The position numbers and the translations under genes are program-made. 64,000 nt of DNA from Hyphomicrobiales bacterium (GTDB taxonomy: Bacteria > Pseudomonadota > Alphaproteobacteria > Rhizobiales > Devosiaceae): contig SEEL01000013.1 in NCBI GenBank assembly GCA_004144345.1, positions 30,091 to 94,090 of the forward strand, given 5' to 3'. This document shows positions 18,651-29,975 of the stretch, piece after piece. Each line of letters begins with the position of its first letter. Position 1 is the stretch's first letter. The notes beneath the pieces were generated by a model, which made no database searches, was not told the DNA's origin, and saw only the letters and a list, made by a program, of their open reading frames with translations.

Positions 18651-18664
18651 GTCGCAAAACTACA
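18651..18664. promoter_or_regulatory. Candidate second-RpiR operator half-site (permease promoter)
   Basis: GTCGCAAAACTACA lies 60 bases upstream of the permease start at 18591. It recurs as GTCGCAAAACTACG at 19730-19743 in the other promoter region next to the RpiR gene, with 13 of 14 bases the same. The ACTACA end matches the CTACA half-site of the other RpiR operators. Confidence 0.5.
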
Positions 18665-18691
18665 TATGTGACGCATTTTGGTCAAGGTGTC

Positions 18692-18706
18692 CGTAGTATC
18701 ACTACA
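18692..18706. promoter_or_regulatory. Candidate second-RpiR operator (inverted repeat)
   Basis: CGTAGTATCACTACA contains GTAGT-ATC-ACTAC, an inverted repeat with 5-base arms. Its layout is the same as the TGTAG-N5-CTACA sites at 3093 and 3270. It lies between the RpiR stop and the importer operon. Confidence 0.55.
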
Positions 18707-18723
18707 AACCCTGTAGACCGATT

Positions 18724-19614
18724 TTAGCGCGCGCTGGCAGTGCCTGCCTTGCGTCGACGCTTGGCATCAGGCGGAATGAGGAACTCGGCGCTGATCTCTT
18801 TGGTCCGCTTTATCTGCTCAACGGCCGTCCGGCCCTTCTTCATGGCCACCGATGTACTGATGATGTCCAGAACGACGTCGTAGGCGACGCGCGAAGACTG
18901 AGGCAGGTAGATCCCGTGGTCCTCGAGCGTATCGACGCCGACCACCTCGTCTGCCAGTCCGGCGAGCGGAGAGTTCGCCCGCGTCATGGCAATCACCTTT
19001 GCACCGGCGGCGCGAATGGTCGACGCTATCTTGCAGATGTCCTGCAACGCCCCCGTGTAGGAGAAGCAGAGCGCGACGTCGCCCTTGCCCAGCGTCGAGG
19101 CGGCCACACGCTGTACATGGGTATCGGCATAGTTGATCGCCGGAATGCCCAGCCGCATGAACTTGATCTGCGCGTCGAGCGCCAGCGTGCCGGCCGACCC
19201 GCACCCGAACAGATCGATCCTCTGGGCCTTCGCCAGCAGCTCGACGCTGCGCGCCAGCGCCGCGCGGTCCAGCGATTCCCGCACCGTGTTGAGGACGTAG
19301 ACGCTGGAATCGAAGACCTTGTCGACCACCGTATCCAGCTTGTCCTCACGGGCGACAGCGCTGTGGAGGTAGGCGGTTCCAGAGGCAAGGCTCTGGCCGG
19401 TAAGCAGCTTCAGTTCGGGAAAACCGGAGAGGCCGAGGGAACGCACGAAGCGAATCACGGTGGGCTCGCTCACCCCGCTCTCGGCCGCCAGCGCGGCGAG
19501 CGTCATGCGCAGCACGCGATCGGGCTGCAGCAACACGAACTGGGCTACGGCCTGTTCGGATGGCGAGAGCGTGCTCATGCGCGACGCGAGACTTTCGATG
19601 AACCGTTGTGTCAC
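18724..19614 (-). CDS. MurR/RpiR family transcriptional regulator
   Basis: This 296-residue regulator has an N-terminal HTH (SEPTVIRFVRSLGLSGFPELK at about residues 47-67) and a C-terminal SIS domain (about 120-255, with FGCGSAGTLA and CFSYTGALQDICKIA). It resembles the RpiR at 3294 in layout but is a distinct paralogue. It stands between the second importer operon and the divergent M20 peptidase gene. Related candidate operators flank it on both sides. It likely controls import and hydrolysis of the same compound, and itself. Confidence 0.92.
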   Translation of the reverse strand: MTQRFIESLASRMSTLSPSEQAVAQFVLLQPDRVLRMTLAALAAESGVSEPTVIRFVRSLGLSGFPELKLLTGQSLASGTAYLHSAVAREDKLDTVVDKVFDSSVYVLNTVRESLDRAALARSVELLAKAQRIDLFGCGSAGTLALDAQIKFMRLGIPAINYADTHVQRVAASTLGKGDVALCFSYTGALQDICKIASTIRAAGAKVIAMTRANSPLAGLADEVVGVDTLEDHGIYLPQSSRVAYDVVLDIISTSVAMKKGRTAVEQIKRTKEISAEFLIPPDAKRRRKAGTASAR

Positions 19615-19729
19615 GCTAGATACTCCCAGATATGATTGCCGTAGCTTGCCGCGGCCTCCCGGCGGCGACCGACTAGGTTGCCAAATAGAATGGCTGTCAA
19701 CCCGCCGCTAGCGTCGGCCGGGCGCACCC

Positions 19730-19743
19730 GTCGCAAAACTACG
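19730..19743. promoter_or_regulatory. Candidate second-RpiR operator half-site (peptidase promoter)
   Basis: GTCGCAAAACTACG repeats the 18651 site with one mismatch. It lies in the 228-base gap between the divergent RpiR and M20 genes. Confidence 0.5.
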
Positions 19744-19770
19744 AAACGTTGACCATAAAGGCACAGGACG

Positions 19771-19785
19771 TGTAGTTACGCAAAC
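19771..19785. promoter_or_regulatory. Candidate second-RpiR operator half-site, opposite orientation
   Basis: TGTAGTTACGCAAAC reads GTTTGCGTAACTACA on the other strand, so it is close to the GTCGCAAAACTACA sites but inverted. It lies 58 bases upstream of the M20 peptidase start. With the 19730 site it forms a spaced inverted pair. Confidence 0.5.
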
Positions 19786-19842
19786 ACCCTCGCTCTGGTC
19801 TTCAGGCGCGATGTGCCGTCCCACCCTGGCGATACGAGACCC

Positions 19843-21237
19843 ATGACTTCCGATATTGATCGACTGCTGAACCTGGCGAGCGAGCAGCTGCCCGACACCC
19901 TCGCGCGGCTAAAGGATTTCATCGCCTTCGAGAGCATCAGCACCGACCCGTCGCACAAGGCCGACATGCAGGCCTGCTGCGAATGGCTCGTTCGCGAGTT
20001 CGAGGCGCTGGGGATGGAGGCGTCGGTGCGGCAGACGACGGGACATCCCATCGTCATCGCGCATGACCGTACGGCTGCCGCCGATGCGCCGCACATCCTC
20101 TATTACGGCCATTACGACGTGCAGCCGCCGGCGCCGCTGGAAGAGTGGCGGACGCCGCCCTTCACCATGGTCATCGAGGATGGCCCGCACGGCAAGAGGA
20201 TCGTGGCGCGCGGCACGTCCGACGACAAGGGCAACATGATGACCTGGGTCGAGGCGCTGCGCATCTGGAAGGCCGAGCACGGCAGCCTGCCCGCGCGGGT
20301 CAGCATCATCGTCGAGGGCGAAGAAGAGATCCTGAGCCCCAGCCTCCTCGGTTTCCTCAAGGAGAACCGCGAGGAACTCAGTGCCGATGCGTGCATGATT
20401 TCCGACACGCTGTCGCTTGCCCCGGATCACCCGGCGCTTACCATCTCGATGCGCGGCCTGCTGCATGCCGAGATCACCGTGACCGGCCCCAGCTGCGACC
20501 TGCATTCGGGTAGCTATGGCGGCGTGGTGGTAAACCCCATCCATGTGCTGAGCCGCATGATTGCCGGCCTGCACGACGCCGATGGCCGGGTGACGATCCC
20601 GGGCTTTTACGACGACGTCGAGGAGCCGCCCGCCGAAGTCCTCAAATTCTTCGATGAGCTCAATTTCGATCTCGACGGCTTCCTTGGCTCCGTCGGCCTG
20701 CGCGGCGAGCACGGCGAAGCCAATCGCAGCGCCGAGGAACGCATGTGGACGCGGCCCTGCTGCGACATCAACGGTATCTGGGGCGGGTTCATCGGCGAAG
20801 GGCGGAAGACGGTTATCCCCTCGACCGCGCACGCCAAACTGTCATGCCGGCTCGTGCCCGGCCAGACGGCCGACAAGGTGATCGCCGGCATCAGGGAATA
20901 TTTCGCTGCCGCGACACCGGCCGATGTCGAGGTGAAAATCGACTATTTCGGCGGCACCCCGGCCGTTCGCGTGCCGCATGACGACCGCTATGTGATGGCG
21001 GCGCGTCGTGCATTGAAGCGCGTGTTTGCGCGTGATGCCGGCCTCAAGGGCGGCGGCGGCACGTTGCCGCTGATCAGTGACTTCAAGGCCGAGCTTGGCC
21101 TCGACTGCATCCTGATGGGCTTTGGCATGCCCGATGATCTCGTGCACGCCCCGAACGAGAAGTTCGACCTCGTCTGCCTCGAGGCGGGCATCCACTCCCA
21201 CCTCGTCTTCCTCGACGAGCTGGTCAGCCTGCGCTGA
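19843..21237 (+). CDS. M20 family metallopeptidase / deacylase
   Basis: This 464-residue cytoplasmic di-zinc hydrolase of the ArgE/DapE/dipeptidase clan has all the metal ligands: H90 in YYGHYDVQP, D127 in GTSDDKG, and E160 to E162 in VEGEEE. A dimerisation domain is inserted from about residue 205. Members remove acyl or aminoacyl groups from amino acids or sugars. The start at 19843 gives MTSDIDRLLN; a GTG at 19813 is the alternative. It is divergent from the second RpiR gene and probably shares that regulon with the importer at 15420-18591. This suggests that the imported compound contains an amide bond, which is inference. Confidence 0.9.
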   Translation: MTSDIDRLLNLASEQLPDTLARLKDFIAFESISTDPSHKADMQACCEWLVREFEALGMEASVRQTTGHPIVIAHDRTAAADAPHILYYGHYDVQPPAPLEEWRTPPFTMVIEDGPHGKRIVARGTSDDKGNMMTWVEALRIWKAEHGSLPARVSIIVEGEEEILSPSLLGFLKENREELSADACMISDTLSLAPDHPALTISMRGLLHAEITVTGPSCDLHSGSYGGVVVNPIHVLSRMIAGLHDADGRVTIPGFYDDVEEPPAEVLKFFDELNFDLDGFLGSVGLRGEHGEANRSAEERMWTRPCCDINGIWGGFIGEGRKTVIPSTAHAKLSCRLVPGQTADKVIAGIREYFAAATPADVEVKIDYFGGTPAVRVPHDDRYVMAARRALKRVFARDAGLKGGGGTLPLISDFKAELGLDCILMGFGMPDDLVHAPNEKFDLVCLEAGIHSHLVFLDELVSLR

Positions 21238-21262
21238 GCCAGCCCGTGCGGCGCCCGCGACG

Positions 21263-22753
<1,491 letters not shown>

Positions 22754-23030
22754 TTGGGAGGCGCGGGTCGGGAGCCGAATGGACAGAGAATGCGTCCCGG
22801 CGCCGCGCGCGCATCAACAATATCGTTAATGATGATTGACACGCGTCCAAAGCCGCCGTCAAGCAGCATCGTCTGGCGTTGATTCTGCTGATCTTTTCTT
22901 CCTCAACGTCCGCTCCTCACAGTTGGCCCGTACATCTGCTGAGGGCGAGAATGATGTGGTATTGGTGGATCATCGATTGGCCGCCCCGGCGGGCGTCGCT
23001 ACACTAAGCGCTGCAATTGGAGATCACGAT
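22754..23030. other. Divergent promoter region between mannitol dehydrogenase and LacI genes
   Basis: This 277-base gap holds the LacI-type site at 22818-22831 near its left end. The rest shows no further copy of that site. An open frame runs leftward-extended from the LacI gene through part of this gap, but it lacks a family-like N-terminus. Confidence 0.5.
22818..22831. promoter_or_regulatory. LacI-type operator O1
   Basis: CAATATCGTTAATG reads CATTAACGATATTG on the other strand. It matches the sites at 24106 and 24224 at 12 to 13 of 14 positions. It lies upstream of the mannitol dehydrogenase gene. Confidence 0.65.
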
Positions 23031-24089
23031 ATGACGCGCGAACCGGGCGGACGGCGCCAGCCGACGCTTGTGGACGTCGCCAGAAACGTGGGCCTCACGC
23101 CCAACACTGTTTCACGCGCGCTCAACGACCGGCCCGGCGTCAATCCCGACACCCGCGCACGCATCAAGGCCGAGGCCGAACGCCTGGGCTATATGCCCAA
23201 TATCCACGCGCGGTCATTGGTTCTGGGGGCACGCAAGACCATCGGCGTGATCGTCCCGAACATCTCGCATCCGTTCTTCTCCGATCTCGCCTCCGAGGTG
23301 GAGCTGCTGGCCAACGAAGCCGGCTACACGGTGCTGCTGCTACTCTCCTACGAATCGGCGGAGCGCGAGCGCGAAGCCATCGGCCGTGCGCTGCGCTCGG
23401 GGCTCGATGGGCTGATCGCGGCGCCGGTACGTGAGCGCTCGAATGCCTGGACCCCGGTGATCAAGGCCGGCATTCCGCTCGTCATGGTGAGCCGCGAACT
23501 CCCTGATACGCCAGTCGATTTCTTCTCGAACGACAATCAGGCCGGGATCCGGCTGACCACCGAGGCGGTGATCCGCATGGGGGCCAAGGACATCGTTCTG
23601 ATCGACGAGAACATGCCGTTCTCGACCATTCGCCTCCGCCTCGATGGCTTTAGGCGCACGCTTGAAGCGGCCGGACTGGCCTTTGATACACGCCGGAATC
23701 TCGCTCTCGTCCCCCCTGCCCGGTCGTTCCGCGTTTCGCAATCCTGGCAGGCGGAGGACGCCTATCGCGTGGCGAGCGAACTGCTCGACAGCGGCCGGCG
23801 CCCTGACGCGTTCGTCGTGGGGGACGACTATTATGCGCTCGGGCTCTACCGCGCCCTGCGCGAGCGAAATGTTGCGGTGCCCGGCGACGTGCTGGTGATC
23901 GGCTGGGGCAACCACCCGTTCACCCGCTTCATGGAGCCCCCGCTTTCGACGCTGACGCTGCCCTATGAGGAGGTCGCCCGCCGCGCCACGCGCCGGCTGC
24001 TGGAACTCATCAACGGAACCAAGGACAGAGCGGTCGTTACCGAGCGAATCGTGCCCGAACTGGTGATCCGCGCGTCATCGATGCGGTGA
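23031..24089 (+). CDS. LacI family transcriptional regulator
   Basis: This 352-residue repressor has an N-terminal LacI helix-turn-helix (PTLVDVARNVGLTPNTVSRA), a hinge helix ending RARIKAEAERLGY, and a periplasmic-binding-protein-like effector domain from about residue 65. The ATG at 23031 has a GGAG ribosome binding site and gives the standard family N-terminus. Three near-identical sites of the form CATTARCGMTATTG flank it, in front of the mannitol dehydrogenase and the FAD oxidoreductase. Those two genes are its likely targets, with a sugar or polyol as inducer. Confidence 0.94.
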   Translation: MTREPGGRRQPTLVDVARNVGLTPNTVSRALNDRPGVNPDTRARIKAEAERLGYMPNIHARSLVLGARKTIGVIVPNISHPFFSDLASEVELLANEAGYTVLLLLSYESAEREREAIGRALRSGLDGLIAAPVRERSNAWTPVIKAGIPLVMVSRELPDTPVDFFSNDNQAGIRLTTEAVIRMGAKDIVLIDENMPFSTIRLRLDGFRRTLEAAGLAFDTRRNLALVPPARSFRVSQSWQAEDAYRVASELLDSGRRPDAFVVGDDYYALGLYRALRERNVAVPGDVLVIGWGNHPFTRFMEPPLSTLTLPYEEVARRATRRLLELINGTKDRAVVTERIVPELVIRASSMR

Positions 24090-24105
24090 GTTTTCGGCCG
24101 TTTTT

Positions 24106-24119
24106 CATTAGCGCTATTG
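24106..24119. promoter_or_regulatory. LacI-type operator O2
   Basis: CATTAGCGCTATTG has a perfectly palindromic core (TAGCGCTA) with the central CG expected for LacI-family operators. It lies between the LacI gene and the FAD oxidoreductase gene. Confidence 0.7.
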
Positions 24120-24223
24120 TTGCAGCAGCTGATTTTCGTAGAGGAAGCGCCGCGGACTAGCGAAATGTCATGTTTCCGGATGCCAAATGGCCATTGACTG
24201 GCCTCGTTCGGCGTGAGACGTCA

Positions 24224-24237
24224 CATTAACGCTATTG
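24224..24237. promoter_or_regulatory. LacI-type operator O3
   Basis: CATTAACGCTATTG differs from O2 at one base and lies 30 bases before the GTG start of the FAD oxidoreductase. The O2-O3 spacing is 118 bases centre to centre, which would permit DNA looping. Confidence 0.7.
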
Positions 24238-24266
24238 ATCATCCATTCAGACCACAGGAAAAGACC

Positions 24267-25658
24267 GTGTCGGCGATCCCCGAGACCAAAGTGACAGTCG
24301 CAGAGCCCAGCCGGGAGGTCCCCGTCGAGGGCGAGTTCGATGTCATTGTCTGTGGCGGCGGACCGGCCGGCCTGATCGCGGCGATCGCGGCGGCACGTAA
24401 CGGCGCGAAGACGCTGCTCATCGAGCGCTACGGCTTCGTGGGCGGCATGGCGACCAGCGCCCTGGTTACGCCGATCAGTGAGTTCCGCCATTTCGGCAAG
24501 CAGCACATTGGCGGCATCCCGTTCGAACTGATGCAGCGCACGACCGAACTCGGCGGCGCCAGCATTTCGCGCGAGAGCGGCAACTTCCCGGTCAATGACG
24601 AGATCCTGAAGCTCGCCGCGCAGCGCATGCTGCTCGAGGCGGGCGTATCGCTGCTCTACCACACCTGGTTTGCGGACTGCGTGATGGAAGGCGATCGCGT
24701 CACCCATGTGATCGTGCAGAACAAGTCCGGACGCATCGCCTACAAGGCCAAGAGCTTCATCGACTGCACCGGCGACGCCGATCTGGTGCGGGCCGCTGGC
24801 CTGCCCACGATCAAGGGCGACGTGCTGCAGCCGGCGACGCTGTGGTTCCAGCTGGGTGGCGTCGACACCAAGGCACTCGAATATCTGTTTGGCGACGCCG
24901 AGGACGGCATGCTGCCCGTCTCAGGCAAGATCCGCGGACGCCTGCTCGAACTCAACGAAGCCGGCGAACTGCCGATCTTTGGCGGCCCGTGGATCAACCA
25001 GTTCTGGCACGATGGCATGGTCAGCATCAATCTGCTGCGCGAAGCGACCGATGCGAGCGACCCCGATTGGTTCACCCGGACCGAGTGCTCGCTGCGCGAG
25101 AAGATGCACCAGTTCATCGACGTGCTGCGCCGCGAGTTCCCCGAGTTCAAGGATTGCTGGCTGGCCAAGTCCGGCATCCAGGCGGGCGTGCGCGAATCCT
25201 ACCATATCGTCGGTCAGTACGAGCTGCGGAAGGACGACATTCTGGTGCCGAAGGCTTTCCCCGACACCATTGCCAAGGGCGCCCATGTCATCGACATCCA
25301 TTCGGCGAGCAGCAATGAGCAGGACGGGCTTGTCGTGCCGCGGCAGGAATACAACGTGCCGCTCCGCTGCTTCATTCCCCTCGGCAGCGAAAACCTGATC
25401 GTCGCCGGCCGCTGCCTCAGTGCCGACGGCCCGGGCTTCGGCTCGGTTCGCGTCATGGCCACCTGCATGGCAATGGGCCAGGGCGTCGGCACTGCCGTCG
25501 CGCTCGCCCTCAAGCACGGCTGGTCGATGTCGGAGATCAACTTCGAGATGCTGCGCGAAACGCTGATCGCGCAGGGCGCGGTCGTCGACTTCGACAATGT
25601 GGTCGCCCCCAAGGCGCCGCTCGAAGTGACGGTCTATCCCTCGGCGGTTCCCGCCTGA
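24267..25658 (+). CDS. FAD-dependent oxidoreductase
   Basis: This 463-residue flavoprotein of the FAD_oxidored type has the dinucleotide motif CGGGPAG at about residues 29-35, then LIERYGFVGGMAT. A C-terminal FAD segment reads NLIVAGRCLSADGPGFGSVR. The substrate is unknown; members act on small organic acids, amines or polyols. I chose the GTG at 24267, which has an AGGAA ribosome binding site 7 bases upstream. An ATG at 24213 would place the O3 operator inside the coding region. A strong terminator follows. Confidence 0.87.
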   Translation: MSAIPETKVTVAEPSREVPVEGEFDVIVCGGGPAGLIAAIAAARNGAKTLLIERYGFVGGMATSALVTPISEFRHFGKQHIGGIPFELMQRTTELGGASISRESGNFPVNDEILKLAAQRMLLEAGVSLLYHTWFADCVMEGDRVTHVIVQNKSGRIAYKAKSFIDCTGDADLVRAAGLPTIKGDVLQPATLWFQLGGVDTKALEYLFGDAEDGMLPVSGKIRGRLLELNEAGELPIFGGPWINQFWHDGMVSINLLREATDASDPDWFTRTECSLREKMHQFIDVLRREFPEFKDCWLAKSGIQAGVRESYHIVGQYELRKDDILVPKAFPDTIAKGAHVIDIHSASSNEQDGLVVPRQEYNVPLRCFIPLGSENLIVAGRCLSADGPGFGSVRVMATCMAMGQGVGTAVALALKHGWSMSEINFEMLRETLIAQGAVVDFDNVVAPKAPLEVTVYPSAVPA

Positions 25659-25693
25659 TCTGGACGGCGGTCCAAAGGGTTCTACAAATGCTT

Positions 25694-25723
25694 GGGGCGG
25701 CGATGTGATCGCCGCCCCTTTTT
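25694..25723. terminator. Rho-independent terminator between convergent genes
   Basis: An 11-base perfect stem (GGGGCGGCGAT and ATCGCCGCCCC, 3-base loop) is followed by five T residues on the plus strand. It ends the FAD oxidoreductase transcript and lies 4 bases from the stop of the convergent RidA gene. Confidence 0.92.
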
Positions 25724-25727
25724 CATG

Positions 25728-26084
25728 TCAGGCGATGTGCGCCGTGACCTGGATTTCGACGCGGATCTCGGGGGCCGCCATGCGGGCCTCGGTGCAGGCA
25801 CGAGCAGGCGCCTGGCCGGCGATCACCCATTTGTCCCAGACGGCATTCATCTGGTTGAACTCGGCGATGTCGCGCAGCCAGATGGTGGCCGAGATCAGCT
25901 GCGACTTGTCGGCACCGGCGAGCGCCAGCAGGCGATCGGTCTTGGCCAGCACGTCGGCGGTCTGGCCGGCGACGTCGAGGCTGGTGTCCCCGGCAACCTG
26001 GCCGGCGAGGACAACGATCTTGCCGCTCGCGGGATAGGTCACGACCTGGCTCATGCGCGGGCCGGCTTCGAAACGTTCGATCAT
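25728..26084 (-). CDS. RidA family (enamine/imine deaminase) protein
   Basis: This 118-residue RidA/YjgF-like protein hydrolyses reactive 2-aminoacrylate-type enamines or imines released by amino-acid catabolic enzymes. The conserved Arg lies in ARACTEARMAAP, near the C-terminal VEIQVTA strand. The ATG at 26084 has an AGGAGT ribosome binding site. It is 31 bases after the dipeptide importer genes and probably belongs to that operon, consistent with an amino-acid or peptide substrate that passes through an imine. Confidence 0.9.
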   Translation of the reverse strand: MIERFEAGPRMSQVVTYPASGKIVVLAGQVAGDTSLDVAGQTADVLAKTDRLLALAGADKSQLISATIWLRDIAEFNQMNAVWDKWVIAGQAPARACTEARMAAPEIRVEIQVTAHIA

Positions 26085-26115
26085 GTAGTTACTCCTGTAG
26101 TGAACTCCGCCCGTC

Positions 26116-27080
26116 CTAGACGAACAGGCAGGCGGCCGAGTGCTGCGGTTCGACCTCATGCAGCACCGGCAGCGTCTCGGCGCATTTGGCCTGCGCCACG
26201 GGGCAGCGCGTGCGGAAGCGGCAGCCGCTCGGCGGATCGGCCGGATTGGGCAGATCACCGGTGAGCACGACGCGCTCGCGCGACTTCTCGAGATCGGGAT
26301 CGGGCACCGGCACGGCCGAGAGCAGCGCGCGCGTGTAAGGATGCTGCGGGTTCTCGAACAACAGATTGGCCGGTGCCTGCTCCACCACCTTGCCCAGATA
26401 CATCACCGCCACGTCGTGGCTGACATGCCGGACCACGGACAAATCGTGGGAGATGAACAGGAAGGAGAGCCCCAGCCGCTGCTGCAGATCCTGCAGCAGA
26501 TTGAGGATCTGCGCCTGGATCGACACGTCGAGCGCCGAGACGGCCTCGTCGCAGATGATCAGTTCGGGCTCGACCGCGAGGGCACGGCAGATGGCGATGC
26601 GCTGGGCCTGCCCTCCCGACAATTCGTGCGGATAGCGTTCCGCGAAGCGCTGCGGCATGCCGACCAGTTCGAGCAGTTCGCGCACGCGCGGTGCCCGGCG
26701 CTCGCCGGTGTGCAGCTTGTGCAGGTCGAGCGCCTCCGAGATGAGGTCGCCAATCGTCATGCGCGGATCGAGCGAGGCCGCCGCGTCCTGGAAGATGATC
26801 TGGATGCGGCGGCGCATCTGGCGCAGCCCGTCCGCTGGCAGCGTCATCAGATCGACGCCGTCGAACATCACCCTGCCGCTGGCCTTGTTGAGGCGCAGCA
26901 GCGCATAGCCGGTGGTCGACTTGCCGCAACCGGACTCGCCGACCAGACCGAGGGTCTGGCCGCGCTTGATCTTGAGGTCCACGCCATCGACCGCGCGCAC
27001 CACGTCGCGCTTGGCGAACAGCCTGGCACGTCCGGGAAAGCTCACGGTCAGCCCTTCGGCCGACAGCAACAATGCGTCGC

Positions 27081-27084
<4 letters not shown>
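26116..27084 (-). CDS. dppF: Peptide/nickel-type ABC transporter ATPase (DppF type)
   Basis: This 322-residue ATPase shows Walker [10 protein letters not shown], signature LSGGQAQR, Walker [13 protein letters not shown] and the C-terminal Cys-containing segment [14 protein letters not shown], which in some family members binds an iron-sulfur cluster. The ATG at 27084 overlaps the DppD-like stop (ATGA). It works with the DppD-like ATPase to power the importer encoded by 27081-31544. A longer frame extends upstream only as an out-of-register reading of the DppD gene. The dpp symbol denotes the family; the substrate may not be dipeptides. Confidence 0.93.
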
Positions 27085-28053
<969 letters not shown>

Positions 28054-28073
<20 letters not shown>

Positions 28074-28989
28074 CGGCCGTCTCCTTGGTGGGGGCCGCGC
28101 GGCGGACCCACGAGCGGGGGTCGAGCGCATCGCGCAGGCTGTCGCCCATGAAGTTGATCGCCATCACGCTGACGATGATGAAGCCGGTGGGCGCCATGAA
28201 CAGCCAGGGCGCATCCACCATGAAGCGGCGCGCCTCGGAGAGGTCGCGGCCCCAGGACGGGGTCGGCGGCTGCACGCCGAGGCCGAGAAAGCTCAGCGAG
28301 GCTTCGGCGACGATGGCGGCCGAGAACACGATGGTGATCTGCACCACCAGCGGCGACAGGATGTTGCGCAGGATGTGCTGGGAGACCAGCCGCCATGCCC
28401 CTGCCCCAAGTGCACGTGTCGCGGTGATGTAGGTTTCCTCGCGGACGACGAGTGTGCTGGAGCGCACGACGCGCGCCAGAACGGGAATCTGCACGATGCC
28501 GAGCGCCAGCGTCACGGTGGTGAGATCGGCGCCGAGCAGGCCGACGATCGCCACGCCGAGCAGCAGCGGCGGGAAGGTCAGGAACGCATCCATCAGGCGC
28601 ATCAGCACATTGTCGAGCTGGCCGCCGACATAGCCCGCCAGCAGCCCGATCGGCACACCGAAGAGCGCGGCGAAGGCGACAGTGGACAGGCCGACCGTCA
28701 GCGACACACGAGCCCCATAGGCCATGCGGGCCAGCACATCGCGGCCGAAATGGTCGGTGCCGAGCCAATGCGCGAAGCTGGGTGGCTGCAGCTTGGACGA
28801 CAGCGCGATCGCGGTGGGGTCGTAGGGGATGATCCACGGCGCGAAGATGGCGAGCAGCACGATCAGCAGCACACCGAACAGGCCAATGGCGGCCGCCCTG
28901 TTGCGCAACAGCTGGCGCAGCGCCATGCGGGTGCCGGATTCATAGGTGGCCGGCGTCGCCGCCGGCGATGAAGCGTCTTGAGTGGCCAT
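28054..28989 (-). CDS. dppC: Peptide-type ABC transporter permease (DppC type)
   Basis: This 311-residue inner-membrane permease has a long N-terminal cytoplasmic tail, a first helix at about residues 35-55 and then the LGTDHFGRDVLARM block characteristic of DppC/OppC. The EAA-type loop reads ITATRALGAG. The ATG at 28989 overlaps the DppB stop by one base (TGATG). The C-terminal ALDPR motif is conserved. Confidence 0.93.
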
Positions 28990-29939
28990 CAGTAGCGGAT
29001 CCTCGGATCGATGATCCCGTAGAGAATGTCGGCCAGGATGTTCGCCAGCATGAAGAAGGTGGCGATCACCAGAACGAAACCCTGGATGACGGGGAAGTCG
29101 CGATTGACGACGGCGGAAAGGATCGCCGAGCCCATGCCGGGGATGGCGAAGATGTGTTCGATGGTGACCTGGATGCCGATCAGATAGCCGAACTGGATCG
29201 CCAGCATGGTGACGAACGGGATCATGGCGTTCTTGAGCGCATGGACCAGCAGGATCACCAGCGGCTGCAGGCCCTTGGCCTGCGCGGTGCGCATGTAGTC
29301 CTGGTTGAGCACGTCGATCATGCTCGAGCGCAGCAGGCGGGTGAAGATCGCGGTCTGCAGCGTGCCCAGCGCCACGGCCGGCAGCACGTAGGGCTGGATG
29401 GCGCCCCACAGCCCCTGCCCGGTCGAGGCGCCCGAGCCGATGCCGGTGATGGGGAACCAGCCGAGCGTGATCGAGAACACATAGATCAGGATCATCGCCA
29501 GCGCGAAGTTCGGCACGGCAAAGCCGAACAGCGTGTAGCCGGTCGCCAGATAGTCGATCCAGGTGTTGCGCTTGAGCGCAGCGAGCAGGCCCAGCGGGAT
29601 GGAAACCACCACCGCGAACAGCATGGCGCTCAGCGCCAGCGCCAGCGACACCGGCAGGCGTTCGGCGAGCAATTGCAGCACGGGGGCGTTGAGGCGGATG
29701 GAACGGCCGAAATCGCCCTGCAGCAGATCGCCGACCCAGTAGATGTATTGCATGTGCCAGGGTTCATCGAGGCGGAACTCGGCCCGCAGCGCCGCAACGG
29801 CTTCGGGTGAGGTCTGCATGCCCAGCATGATCTGGATGGGATCACCCGGCGTGAGCCGGATGATCAGGAATATGGTGATCGAGACGACCACCAGAACCAG
29901 GGGCATTTGGATAATGCGCTTTGAAAGATAGCTCCACAT
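28989..29939 (-). CDS. dppB: Peptide-type ABC transporter permease (DppB type)
   Basis: This 316-residue inner-membrane permease has six predicted helices. Family hallmarks are the N-terminal RLTPGDP, the periplasmic block ending DFGRSI, and the C-terminal VNRDFPVIQGFVL plus the DPRIRY end. It lies 36 bases after the binding-protein gene. Confidence 0.94.
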   Translation of the reverse strand: MWSYLSKRIIQMPLVLVVVSITIFLIIRLTPGDPIQIMLGMQTSPEAVAALRAEFRLDEPWHMQYIYWVGDLLQGDFGRSIRLNAPVLQLLAERLPVSLALALSAMLFAVVVSIPLGLLAALKRNTWIDYLATGYTLFGFAVPNFALAMILIYVFSITLGWFPITGIGSGASTGQGLWGAIQPYVLPAVALGTLQTAIFTRLLRSSMIDVLNQDYMRTAQAKGLQPLVILLVHALKNAMIPFVTMLAIQFGYLIGIQVTIEHIFAIPGMGSAILSAVVNRDFPVIQGFVLVIATFFMLANILADILYGIIDPRIRY

Positions 29940-29975
29940 GTCGTGCTCCTGGCCGTGGTGCGTCCGAACGAGAAA

